Part shown: piece after piece, positions 9,927-18,372 of the stretch
Numbering within the stretch: position 1 is the stretch's first letter
Layout: every line of letters starts with the position of its first letter
Source of the DNA: Parapedobacter sp042666505
GTDB taxonomy: Bacteria; Bacteroidota; Bacteroidia; Sphingobacteriales; Sphingobacteriaceae
Length of the DNA stretch: 64,000 nt
Reading direction: 5' to 3'
Assembly: GCF_042666505.1 (NCBI RefSeq)
Contig: NZ_JBHTDN010000002.1
Span: forward strand, 558,001-622,000
Notes under the pieces: generated by a model
The model's input: the letters and a program-made list of their open reading frames with translations, nothing else
Told to the model about the DNA's origin: nothing
Databases searched by the model: none
Program-made: the position numbers and the translations under genes

Positions 9927-11441
9927 TTACGGTTTATTCAGTGACACCCGGTATAAATCTTTTCGTCGATCGAGCAGGTTTTTCACCGTTCCGTATTGAT
10001 TGAGCTCTTTCAATAAATTCAAATCTACATCCACTACCAACACCATTTCGGTATTTGGCGTAGCCTCAGCCTTGACTGCGTTGTTGGGGAATGCAAAATC
10101 GGAAGGCGTAAACACGGCCGACTGCGCGTATTGGATATCCATATTGTTGACTTTGGGCAAATTGCCTACCGAACCGGCAATGGCTACGTAACATTCATTT
10201 TCGATTGCCCGCGCCTGCGCACAGTTCCTAACCCGGATATAGCCATTTTGCGTATCTGTCAGAAAGGGCACGAACAAAATCTGCATTCCCTGATCCGCCA
10301 GTATTCTGCCGAGTTCCGGGAATTCCACGTCGTAACAGATCAAAATACCGATTTTTCCACAGTCGGTATCAAAGACACGAACTTCATTGCCGCCATACAT
10401 CCCATAATATTTGGTTTCGTTCGGCGTGATGTGCACCTTTCTGTATTCTTCGATCTTTCCATTGCGCTGGCAGAGGTACGACACATTATACAATCTATTA
10501 GCGTCATCGACAAATGGCATGGATCCTGAAACGATATTCACATTGTAGGAGACCGCAAGTTGTTGGATTTTCTCCTTCGTTTCCCCGGTCAGTTTAGCCA
10601 GTTCACGCATTGCCTCTGTAGTAGGCAGATGGTTATAGGGCTCCATCAACGGCGTGTTGAAAAACTCCGGAAACAACGCGAAATCGGCGCCGTATCCGCT
10701 CACAACATCTACGAAAAACTCGACCTGTTCATGAAATGCCGCAATATCCCGGAACGTGCGCATTTGCCACTGTACCAACCCCAAGCGGATCGTTTGTTTG
10801 GTAGGTGATGCCGCTCGTGTTTTTGGTTCGTAATAGATGTTATTCCACTCCATCAACGTGGCATACTCCCGGGATTCGATATCTCCCGGCAGATAGTTTT
10901 TCAGCACTTTTTTGACGTGGAAGTCATTGGCCAGTTGAAAGGTGAGCGCCGGATCATAAATTTCCTTGAGTTTGACCTTGTCGATATACTGCCGGGGTGA
11001 TAATTCGTCCGCATGTTCATGGTACTTAGGCAGGCGGCCACCAAGCAGGATACCTTTCAGGTTCCAATGTTCACACAATTCCTTGCGCGCGTCATACAGC
11101 CGCCGTCCCAGCCGCAAATCACGGAATTCGGGATGCACAAAGATCTCGATGCCGTAAAGTACATTACCATCCGGGTCGTGGGTAGAAAACGTCCCTTCCG
11201 CGATGATCTCCCTGTAGGGATGGGTGATATCCGTCTTCCGTGTATCGATCACGATGGCCAATGCGCAGGCAACCACCCGGCCATCGACATCCACACACAG
11301 CTGACCGTCGGGAAACATGCCGATTAAATCTCTGATATTATTCCGAGTCCAGAGCCCCCCTACTCCGCCGTAAGCCTGGTTCATGGAATCAATCAAATCG
11401 TTGTAATCCTTGAGTGATAATTTTCTGACCTGGATGTTCAT
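9927..11441 (-). CDS. GNAT N-acetyltransferase / carbon-nitrogen hydrolase fusion
   Basis: A two-domain protein of 504 residues from ATG at 11441; the open frame extends to a TTG at 11534 but the extra 31 residues look unrelated. The N-terminal half is a GNAT acetyltransferase (IEIFVHPEFRDLRLGRRLYDARKEL is the acetyl-CoA-binding region). The C-terminal half is a nitrilase-superfamily amidohydrolase with all three catalytic positions: Glu in LFPEFF, Lys in EYRKVHIT, Cys in GILICYDVEFPE. Such fusions are a known nitrilase branch with an acetyltransferase-like N-terminus; the substrate is unsettled. Monocistronic. Confidence 0.92.
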   Translation of the reverse strand: MNIQVRKLSLKDYNDLIDSMNQAYGGVGGLWTRNNIRDLIGMFPDGQLCVDVDGRVVACALAIVIDTRKTDITHPYREIIAEGTFSTHDPDGNVLYGIEIFVHPEFRDLRLGRRLYDARKELCEHWNLKGILLGGRLPKYHEHADELSPRQYIDKVKLKEIYDPALTFQLANDFHVKKVLKNYLPGDIESREYATLMEWNNIYYEPKTRAASPTKQTIRLGLVQWQMRTFRDIAAFHEQVEFFVDVVSGYGADFALFPEFFNTPLMEPYNHLPTTEAMRELAKLTGETKEKIQQLAVSYNVNIVSGSMPFVDDANRLYNVSYLCQRNGKIEEYRKVHITPNETKYYGMYGGNEVRVFDTDCGKIGILICYDVEFPELGRILADQGMQILFVPFLTDTQNGYIRVRNCAQARAIENECYVAIAGSVGNLPKVNNMDIQYAQSAVFTPSDFAFPNNAVKAEATPNTEMVLVVDVDLNLLKELNQYGTVKNLLDRRKDLYRVSLNKP

Positions 11442-11686
11442 TTGAAATAATTGTTGTAAACAGTCCGCACGTTCGCCGCTTTTGTTCAAAGCGATGATAC
11501 GGCAAGCTACCGAATCCTGCCTTAAACGTAACAAATCATTTTGAAAGCTACAAGAAGCTCCAGGAGCATTACGGATATCCCGGGAGGGCTTGTGGCGGCA
11601 CGGACCGACGGGTGCGGCGCAACGTATGCGTATCCGAGGCTATCCATCGCGTCGTGGCCTACTTACGGAGCCCGGACGCGTTTTGG
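11442..11686. other. Gene-free spacer with GC-rich island
   Basis: No convincing coding frame. The part from about 11575 to 11680 is roughly two thirds G+C, far above the flanking genes (near one half), and contains short palindromes such as GATATC, CCCGGG and GCTCCaGGAGC (11546-11556). It lies between the end of the two-TM gene and the start of the GNAT-nitrilase gene. I recognise no RNA family in it. It could be a structured 3' end, an unannotated RNA, or the residue of an acquired segment. Confidence 0.4.
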
Positions 11687-11911
11687 CTAATCAATGGCAT
11701 CGTATTCGCCCTGTAATGCGTACCACCCGAAAATACACAAGCCACCTGTTATGATGGGCATGAGAATAAACGTGTAGATGATTGCAGGAACCAGATCCTC
11801 GGTTTTACCGCTTGTAAACTGCGGTATGGCTTGGCTAACGATCAGGTAGTATCCCGCAGCCAATCCAAGAACGATCCAAACAACACCTAATATTCGCTTG
11901 ATTATGTTCAT
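11687..11911 (-). CDS. Small two-TM membrane protein next to MFS transporter (DUF6814-like)
   Basis: A 74-residue protein with two hydrophobic segments (about 6-26 and 41-65) joined by a short polar loop (QFTSGKTEDL), ending EGYDAID-like (QGEYDAID). It starts 3 bases after the MFS stop, so it is co-translated with it. Small proteins of this kind are commonly found beside MHS-type MFS transporters in Bacteroidota; a helper or stabilising subunit is plausible but unproven. No enzymatic motif. Confidence 0.8.
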   Translation of the reverse strand: MNIIKRILGVVWIVLGLAAGYYLIVSQAIPQFTSGKTEDLVPAIIYTFILMPIITGGLCIFGWYALQGEYDAID

Positions 11912-11914
11912 GGC

Positions 11915-13420
11915 CTATTGGATATTTTGATTTTTATTTTTGAGATACAGCAATCCGATAATGAAACTAACACCGGCGATCAGTATGGGATACCATAACC
12001 CTGCCAGATGCGGTTTGGCATAGGGCGCCGCTTCCGATACTTGCTGCATAGCTGTATTGGTCACTTGCGCTTTGGTTACGAGATAGGTTGCCACGGCCGG
12101 CAATAACCCCCCAAATATACCATTTCCAACGTGGTAAGGCAGCGACATGGAGGTATAGCGGATCCGCACAGGAAACATCTCCACCAAAAAAGCAGCGATC
12201 GGACCGTACACCATGGTCACGTACAATACTTGGATGAATACCAGCAACACAAGGGACCAAAATGCGCTTTGCCCGACATGCACGGTCGTCTTCGTCGTTT
12301 CACCTTCCGTTACGGAGGTAGCTGTACTTCCGTCGTCGTATACTTTTACCGTCGTGTTTCCTTCTTTGCGCTGCTGATCCACCAATTCCTGTTTGGAGGT
12401 GATATCTGTAAGCTGATACATGCGATCATAAATTGGCCGGTAGGTCAGGATAGCCAGCAGCATGCCCGCCAGCATCACAGACTTACGTCCAATCCGGTCG
12501 GACAACCATCCGAAAAAGACAAAGAAACCCGTACCTCCCAGTAACGCGGCACCAATAATGAAATTGGTCTGATCGAAATCCACATGACATACGTTCTGAA
12601 GGAAAGACAACGCATAAAATTGACCGGTATACCATATCACCCCCTGTCCCATCGTTGCGCCGAACAGCGCGAGCAGTACGAATTTAAAATTGAACTTATT
12701 TCCGAACGATTCCTTCAAGGGATTCGTCGACGTGTTTCCCTCGCTCTTCGCCTTTTTAAATAACGGAGATTCGTCCATATTACGCCGGATAAAATACGAT
12801 ACAACCACCATCACCGATGACAGCAGGAAAGGGAGGCGCCATCCCCAATTATCGAACGCCTCTGACGACATACTACTCTTTGTGAGCATAATAACTGCAA
12901 GGGAGATAAATAGCCCGAAGGTAGCTGTCGTCTGTATCCAAGAAGTCCGAAAACCTCGTTTATGCGGTTCGGAATGCTCGGCCACATAGGTTGCCGCACC
13001 ACCGTATTCTCCGCCGAGAGCAAGCCCCTGCAATAGGCGTAGCACGAGTACGAGTACCGGTGCGAGAAAACCGATCGTTTCATACCCCGGCACGAGTCCG
13101 ATAGCACATGTCGACAAGCCCATCAATAGCAACGTAACCATAAAGGTATATTTCCGGCCGATGATATCCCCTAGGCGACCGAAAAATAAAGCTCCGAAAG
13201 GCCGCACCACAAAACCGGCAGCAAACGTCGCTAACGTGGATAGAAAGGCGGCGGTAGGGTTGTCCGGTGGAAAAAACTTGGTAGAAATGATGATGGCAAG
13301 GCTACCAAAGATGTAAAAATCATACCACTCGATTAACGTGCCCAATGAAGATGCACCAATCACTTTCCATAAAGTCTTTTTGGAGGACGCGGGAACGCTT
13401 CCAACAGAGTTTTCTTCCAT
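11915..13420 (-). CDS. MFS transporter, metabolite:H+ symporter (MHS/ProP-like) type
   Basis: A 501-residue, 12-helix MFS permease with the loop 2-3 motif GRLGDIIGRK (81-90), the mirrored LSDRIGRK (306-313), GTLIEWYDFYIFGSLA near the start and RLLQGLALGGEYGGAATYVAEH, all characteristic of the MHS branch (organic acids, osmolytes, shikimate-like substrates). Unusual is a hydrophilic insert of about 60 residues (about 327-386, with TTVKVYDDGSTATSVTEGET) in the C-terminal half. The spacer to the upstream SASA gene is 64 bases, so it may be read through from the amino-sugar operon. Substrate unknown. Confidence 0.92.
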   Translation of the reverse strand: MEENSVGSVPASSKKTLWKVIGASSLGTLIEWYDFYIFGSLAIIISTKFFPPDNPTAAFLSTLATFAAGFVVRPFGALFFGRLGDIIGRKYTFMVTLLLMGLSTCAIGLVPGYETIGFLAPVLVLVLRLLQGLALGGEYGGAATYVAEHSEPHKRGFRTSWIQTTATFGLFISLAVIMLTKSSMSSEAFDNWGWRLPFLLSSVMVVVSYFIRRNMDESPLFKKAKSEGNTSTNPLKESFGNKFNFKFVLLALFGATMGQGVIWYTGQFYALSFLQNVCHVDFDQTNFIIGAALLGGTGFFVFFGWLSDRIGRKSVMLAGMLLAILTYRPIYDRMYQLTDITSKQELVDQQRKEGNTTVKVYDDGSTATSVTEGETTKTTVHVGQSAFWSLVLLVFIQVLYVTMVYGPIAAFLVEMFPVRIRYTSMSLPYHVGNGIFGGLLPAVATYLVTKAQVTNTAMQQVSEAAPYAKPHLAGLWYPILIAGVSFIIGLLYLKNKNQNIQ

Positions 13421-13484
13421 AAAATCGGTTTATAACAGAATAAGTAGCTATCTAAAAATTGTTAACGCGCTAAAGTAAGATTAT

Positions 13485-14963
13485 TTACGGAGAAAGTCTC
13501 CTAATTTTGATATTCCTGAAATAAGCAGCGTCATGATGATCCTGCAGGAGGATGTACCCGGCATCCGCCTCCCCATACGACGTCCGATATCCACTAAACT
13601 TCGTATCCGCAACCCGCTTCCTGAATTCCGGCGAACCGCGTTCATACGTGAGCACCTTCCGTCCATTCAACCAATGTTCCACATACATACCTTTGGCGAC
13701 GATCCTGGCTTCATTCCACTCACCCTGCTTGAGCATCTTCCGTTTGGGCCGGTATAGGAGATAAAGAGAGGCCGTACTGGTCTCCGGACTTTTGCCGTTT
13801 TTGACAGATGCATGTTTAAAATCATCAATCAATTGGTATTCCGGACCATTTAGTTCCACTTTTCCCTTGGCATTTTCAAGCGGCGCAACGAAATACTTGA
13901 TACCCGTATTTGCAGAATCGGCCAGCTTGAAATCGAGCACCAATTCGAAATCCGAGAATTGCTCACGAGTAACGATGTCACCGCCTGTTGGCCCGGGTAA
14001 CAGCGTCAGCACACCGTCTTTGACCACCCAGTCCGTCGAAGGAAATCGGTCGCCCTGCACACTCCGCCACCGGATCGTTGGATCCTGTCCATCAAAAAGC
14101 AATTCCCAGCCCTCTTCGCGTTCTTTTTCGGTAAGACGCGTAACACCGCTCCCTACGGCATCGATGGCCACCTTGGGTTGCTTTCCCTGAAGCTGCAGCA
14201 TACCGACGGCATAGCGCCGCCCATATTCAGAAGCCGAAGGACTGTCGAAATGCGTGCCATCGCCATGGTGCCACAATCCTTCCGAAGAGACCACCCTGGT
14301 ATTCGGCACAGCATCCGGTAACTTCGGCAGTTGCTTATTGACCGCCTCATAGTTTTTTCGGTATCTACCCAATTCTCCCACAACAAAGGGTAAACTCGGG
14401 TTGCCGACCACTGTCCGTATCCGCTGAATAAATTCAGTCAGCCGATCCATATACAGCGATGCGGCTTCCGGATTACTATCCCCTTCGCCCTGGTGCCAGA
14501 TTACGCCTTTTACCACGCCATATTTCATCGCTTCCATAATGCGGATCACCGCATCGTTATAGGGATAGGTATCCGATGGTTTGTCATATACACCGGGAGC
14601 CCATTTGGTAATCGCTGTCCCTCCCACGGCGCAGGGCACCAATCCAATGGTAGCGTCCGGGTAAGCTTCGGCCATGGCAATGCCAAACGAAAGCCCCGGG
14701 CCAACCCCCGCCACTTTGGGCTTATCGAAATGCAAAGGATGTGCTGCCGGCAGCCATTGCTGATGCTTATCAAACATCCGTACCCGCTCATGTCCCATGG
14801 ATTTATACGCTTCGGTCAGCGGTCCACGGCCGGCCATATTCGATTGTCCCATCAAAATGTAGAGGTGCAGGCTGCTATCCCGCTGCTGGGCAGAACCCAC
14901 TAAAGGGATTACCATCCAGATGCCAAGTAACCATTTGAAAGCGATATGGAAAGTCGAGTTCAT
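13485..14963 (-). CDS. Exported sialate-O-acetylesterase-like (SASA) / DUF1080 two-domain enzyme
   Basis: 492 residues with a signal peptide (about 1-25). Residues about 32-255 form a SASA/CE6-like SGNH esterase: GQSNMAG (39-45, nucleophile Ser41), IWHQGEGDSN (155-163) and DGTHFD (Asp235, His238). From about 283 a DUF1080 domain follows (WELLFDGQDPTIRWR ... DFELVLDFKLADSANTGIKY ... WNEARIVAKG), a laminin-G-like fold whose family is annotated as 3-keto-disaccharide hydrolase. It is the last gene of the operon with NagA/NagB-like enzymes and a Gfo/Idh oxidoreductase. Deacetylation coupled to keto-glycoside cleavage is a reasonable inference. Confidence 0.9.
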   Translation of the reverse strand: MNSTFHIAFKWLLGIWMVIPLVGSAQQRDSSLHLYILMGQSNMAGRGPLTEAYKSMGHERVRMFDKHQQWLPAAHPLHFDKPKVAGVGPGLSFGIAMAEAYPDATIGLVPCAVGGTAITKWAPGVYDKPSDTYPYNDAVIRIMEAMKYGVVKGVIWHQGEGDSNPEAASLYMDRLTEFIQRIRTVVGNPSLPFVVGELGRYRKNYEAVNKQLPKLPDAVPNTRVVSSEGLWHHGDGTHFDSPSASEYGRRYAVGMLQLQGKQPKVAIDAVGSGVTRLTEKEREEGWELLFDGQDPTIRWRSVQGDRFPSTDWVVKDGVLTLLPGPTGGDIVTREQFSDFELVLDFKLADSANTGIKYFVAPLENAKGKVELNGPEYQLIDDFKHASVKNGKSPETSTASLYLLYRPKRKMLKQGEWNEARIVAKGMYVEHWLNGRKVLTYERGSPEFRKRVADTKFSGYRTSYGEADAGYILLQDHHDAAYFRNIKIRRLSP

Positions 14964-14992
14964 TTTTTTGTGCGTTTGAATGCGTCCGGCGC

Positions 14993-15751
14993 TTACAGCA
15001 AATTTGCACTTTCCCGGTCAATAAACAATGTCGCATCGGGGTGCGTCCTCAGAATTGTTGAGGGATATTGGGGCGAAATTTCGGCATTTAATGTGTGTCT
15101 CACGGCCGCCGCTTTGTTCGATCCCGGCACCATGCAGAAGATGAAGGGAGCCGCCATTAACGCAGGAATCGTCAGTGTCAGCGCATGCGTAGGCACCGCC
15201 TCCAGTTCGGCGAAACAACCGTCGTTGACCTGTTGCTGCCGACAGGCCAAATCGAGGTCGACAACCTTGACCTTCGCATCATCGTTAAAATCTGCTACGT
15301 GTGGGTCATTGAATGCGATGTGGCAATTTTCACCGATTCCCATGCAGACGATGTCTGTAGGATGATGTGCCAGCAAATCTGTATATCGGAGGCATTCCTC
15401 CTGAATGTTGGCAGCGTTTCCATCAAGGTAATTAACCGATCGAAACGGTACATTCGCGAACAGCCGTTCATTCAAGAATTGACCAAAGCGTTGAGGCGCG
15501 TCCTTGGGAAGGCCGATGTATTCGTCCATATGGAAGGCGTTGATCCGCTCCCACTCAATCCCGGCCTGTCCGACAAGCGCTTCCAGAAATTCATTTTGGG
15601 AAGGCGCTGCCGCAAAGATCATATTTACGGTTTCCTGTTGGCTGAGAAGTTCCCGTATTTTGGCTGTTACCGCATCAGCTGCTACTTTTCCCATAGCGGG
15701 GCGATCGTCAAATTGGGCCACCCTCAATAAATCGACTTTATCCGTTGTCAT
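14993..15751 (-). CDS. Glucosamine-6-phosphate deaminase-like protein (NagB family, divergent active site)
   Basis: 252 residues, the normal NagB length. HMDEY (74-78, base Asp76) is intact. The second motif reads GIGENCHIAFNDP: compared with E. coli GVGVDGHIAFNEP, Asp141 is Asn142, Gly142 is Cys143 and Glu148 is Asp149, while the His is kept (His144). It lies 5 bases after nagA, consistent with deamination/isomerisation of the deacetylated amino-sugar phosphate to a ketose phosphate. The changed ring-opening residues may mean a different hexosamine-6-phosphate or altered rate. Cytoplasmic; no signal peptide. Confidence 0.88.
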   Translation of the reverse strand: MTTDKVDLLRVAQFDDRPAMGKVAADAVTAKIRELLSQQETVNMIFAAAPSQNEFLEALVGQAGIEWERINAFHMDEYIGLPKDAPQRFGQFLNERLFANVPFRSVNYLDGNAANIQEECLRYTDLLAHHPTDIVCMGIGENCHIAFNDPHVADFNDDAKVKVVDLDLACRQQQVNDGCFAELEAVPTHALTLTIPALMAAPFIFCMVPGSNKAAAVRHTLNAEISPQYPSTILRTHPDATLFIDRESANLL

Positions 15752-15756
15752 ACTCC

Positions 15757-16989
15757 TTAAATCGTAATCTTTTCCTGAAAAGTATTTTTTGCATCATGCG
15801 CATGGGAATCGTAAACAATACGACCTTGCACGATAGTCATTTTAATGCGTATATCCTCATCAAAAATAACGACATCGGCATCTTTCCCCGGCACCAACGT
15901 TCCAATGGATCCCTGAAGCCCCAATATCCGAGCGGGCGTTGCAGTCATCATGCGTACGGCATCCAAAAGGGGTATACCGGCCAGACCCCGCATTGTCCGT
16001 ATCAATCGATCTGCGGTAGCGGTACTGCCTGCAAATGCTGAACGATCAGGCAATTTTGCCACGCCATCTTCAACGAGTACTTCCATTCCGTCGGTGAGGC
16101 TGCCTAGTATACTATTCCCTTCCGGCATGGCTGCAGCGCGCATTGCGTCGGTAATCAGCGCTGCACGATCGGGTCCTTTTATCTTATAAACCAACCGGAG
16201 CAATTCAGCCGGTAAGTGTTTTCCGTCGGCGATGATTTCCACGTCCAGCTCGTCGATGAGGTAAGCCGCCTCGATGACACCCCCGTATCGGAAAGCGTTC
16301 CGCCGCGTGACACCGGACATGGCAGAATAGAGGTGGGTCACGAGCGAGTACCCGTTTTCGAATGCGTCGGCGACGTCGCTATACAACGCATCGGAATGAG
16401 CGATGGACGGCAAAATGTTACGCTCGCGCAAGATCTTTCCAAACGGAATGGCTCCCTTTTTTTCGGGTGCCACGCTCCATCGTCTGATTGAGGATGAACT
16501 ATTTAAAATCTCAAAGTACTCAGCCGGATCGGGATCGCGGATATACCGGGGATCCTGGGCACCGCGCTGTTCCATCGAAAAATAGGGGCCTTCGATGTGA
16601 ACGCCTAAAAACCGCGAACCGCGGGTATTATCCGCCGCTGCCTTTTCGTATCGCTCCAGGGATCGAATAATTTCCGCTTTGGTGCTGGTTAATACCGTAG
16701 GCAGCATAGCGGTCGTACCGTATCGGACGTGAGTTTCGGCCACCCCCAGAAATGCTTCGACCCGGTCGTCCATAAAATCACTACCGCCTCCGCCGTGTAC
16801 GTGAATATCGACGAATCCCGGAGCAATGTATTGACCGTTAGCGTCAATAATTTGCGCGTCGGGCGCATCGATACTTGTTTCGCTTACTGCTTCAATCTTA
16901 CCATTCCGCAAGAACAATTCCCCACTTTTTATAATACGGTATGGGGTGATAATCGTACCGTTTATGATTTTTATATCGCTTTTCGACAT
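15757..16989 (-). CDS. nagA: N-acetylglucosamine-6-phosphate deacetylase
   Basis: 410 residues with the amidohydrolase metal and substrate residues in place: HVHGGG (His63, His65), GVHIEGPYFS (Glu133), IAHSDA (His198), THLYSAMSG (His219), catalytic Asp281 in LITDAM. It removes acetate from GlcNAc-6-P (or a related N-acetyl hexosamine-6-P) in the cytoplasm, feeding the NagB-like enzyme 5 bases downstream. A FucP-type permease gene 39 bases upstream would import the free sugar. No N-acetylhexosamine kinase is visible nearby, so phosphorylation must be encoded elsewhere or the substrate differs. Confidence 0.95.
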   Translation of the reverse strand: MSKSDIKIINGTIITPYRIIKSGELFLRNGKIEAVSETSIDAPDAQIIDANGQYIAPGFVDIHVHGGGGSDFMDDRVEAFLGVAETHVRYGTTAMLPTVLTSTKAEIIRSLERYEKAAADNTRGSRFLGVHIEGPYFSMEQRGAQDPRYIRDPDPAEYFEILNSSSSIRRWSVAPEKKGAIPFGKILRERNILPSIAHSDALYSDVADAFENGYSLVTHLYSAMSGVTRRNAFRYGGVIEAAYLIDELDVEIIADGKHLPAELLRLVYKIKGPDRAALITDAMRAAAMPEGNSILGSLTDGMEVLVEDGVAKLPDRSAFAGSTATADRLIRTMRGLAGIPLLDAVRMMTATPARILGLQGSIGTLVPGKDADVVIFDEDIRIKMTIVQGRIVYDSHAHDAKNTFQEKITI

Positions 16990-17028
16990 GGATGTTTTTA
17001 TGTGTTTTAATGCTGCTGCGGCCTCGGT

Positions 17029-18348
17029 TTACCACCTGCGAAGTTTGTGTCCCCACATTGCATAATAAATCAAATACAGGTAACACGGCAATAATACCCA
17101 GTACGCTTCCCGTAAGCCGATCTTGTCGGCGAAAAAGCCATAAACCAGCGGTAAAATGGCATTTCCACACAGGCCCATGATCATTAAGGAAGCGCCTACC
17201 TTGGTGAAACGGCCAAGTCCATCGATTGCCAACGGCCAGATACCGGCCCAGGTAAGTGAATTGGGGATTCCCAATAAGACCACAAACCAGATGGAGACAT
17301 CGGTTTCATGCCCAAAAATCGTCACCTCACCTTTGGTAAACACAATAAGCAGGGATAGTATCGCCCCCATGAAGGTTACTACGCGCAGCATATTTTTCTG
17401 GCTAATCCACCGAGGAATGACTGAAATTCCCAATACATAACCTACGATGGCCATACCCAATGTATACGAGGGGAAAACTTTTGCCTCAATCAGCGATATG
17501 CCCATGGAACCGGCATAATTGATTACCGTGTCGATGGATATCACTTGGGCGCCCACATGGATGAAGATCGCTATGGCTCCCAAAACCAAATGCGGAAATT
17601 GAAAAATATTCGTTTTCCCGGAATTCGAATCGGCAACACTGGATTCCTCCTCCTCCGTGTCGATTTCGGGCAGCGGAGAATAGCGCACTCCGATACCGAT
17701 GAGCAACAATGCGGCACCCACAACCGAATAGGGAACGATAACCCTTCGGATCAACTCGTCAAGCGTTGCGGCGCGTACGTCATCCGCCATCGAAGCCAAG
17801 CTATCGAACAACGCCTGGTCGGTCGGCCGTAACACCGCTGCAGCGAACAACAAGGGTGCAACAATCCCGGCAAACTTGTTGCAAATGCCCATGATGCTGA
17901 TGCGTTGTGCGGCGCGTTCTTTTGGACCAAGGATCGTAATATATGGATTAGCCGCCGTCTGTAGGATTGCCAGACCGATGCCGATCGTAAACAAACCAAG
18001 CAGAAATACCTCGTAGGTACGCGTCATCGCGGCGGGCACAAAGATGAAGGCCCCTAAACTCAGTGCGAAAAAACCTACCATCATACCCTTCTTAAACCCT
18101 ACTGCCTTCAACAGGTACGAAGAAGGCACAGACATCACAAAATACGCAATGTAGAATGCAAATGCCACCAAATAGGACTGGAAATGGGTAAGCTCGCAGG
18201 CAATTTTAAAATACGGAATTAGTATTGCATTGATCCAGGACAAGAATCCGAAAATAAAAAACATCCCGGCAATGATGATAATGGATACTGTTGTATCCCG
18301 GCGTGACAGCGATGCTACGCTGACCGTCGTCTTTATTGATGCTGCCAT
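17029..18348 (-). CDS. Sugar MFS transporter, FucP/NagP type
   Basis: A 439-residue, 12-helix permease with family-specific stretches: GMFFIFGFLSWINAILIPYFK near residue 30, VAFAFYIAYFVMSVPSSYLL, GIGLAILQTAANPYI and GIPNSLTWAGIWPLAIDGLG. This is the fucose/glucose/galactose/GlcNAc proton-symporter branch. Placed between a Tat-exported oxidoreductase (24 bases upstream) and nagA (39 bases downstream), it most likely imports N-acetyl amino sugar from the periplasm. Exact sugar not deducible. Confidence 0.93.
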   Translation of the reverse strand: MAASIKTTVSVASLSRRDTTVSIIIIAGMFFIFGFLSWINAILIPYFKIACELTHFQSYLVAFAFYIAYFVMSVPSSYLLKAVGFKKGMMVGFFALSLGAFIFVPAAMTRTYEVFLLGLFTIGIGLAILQTAANPYITILGPKERAAQRISIMGICNKFAGIVAPLLFAAAVLRPTDQALFDSLASMADDVRAATLDELIRRVIVPYSVVGAALLLIGIGVRYSPLPEIDTEEEESSVADSNSGKTNIFQFPHLVLGAIAIFIHVGAQVISIDTVINYAGSMGISLIEAKVFPSYTLGMAIVGYVLGISVIPRWISQKNMLRVVTFMGAILSLLIVFTKGEVTIFGHETDVSIWFVVLLGIPNSLTWAGIWPLAIDGLGRFTKVGASLMIMGLCGNAILPLVYGFFADKIGLREAYWVLLPCYLYLIYYAMWGHKLRRW

Positions 18349-18372
18349 TTACGTGTCGTGTTTACTACGCCC

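Noticed and set aside
15185..15730. 181-codon plus-strand frame opposite the NagB-like gene
   Set aside because: Fully inside a well-supported gene on the other strand; no motif.
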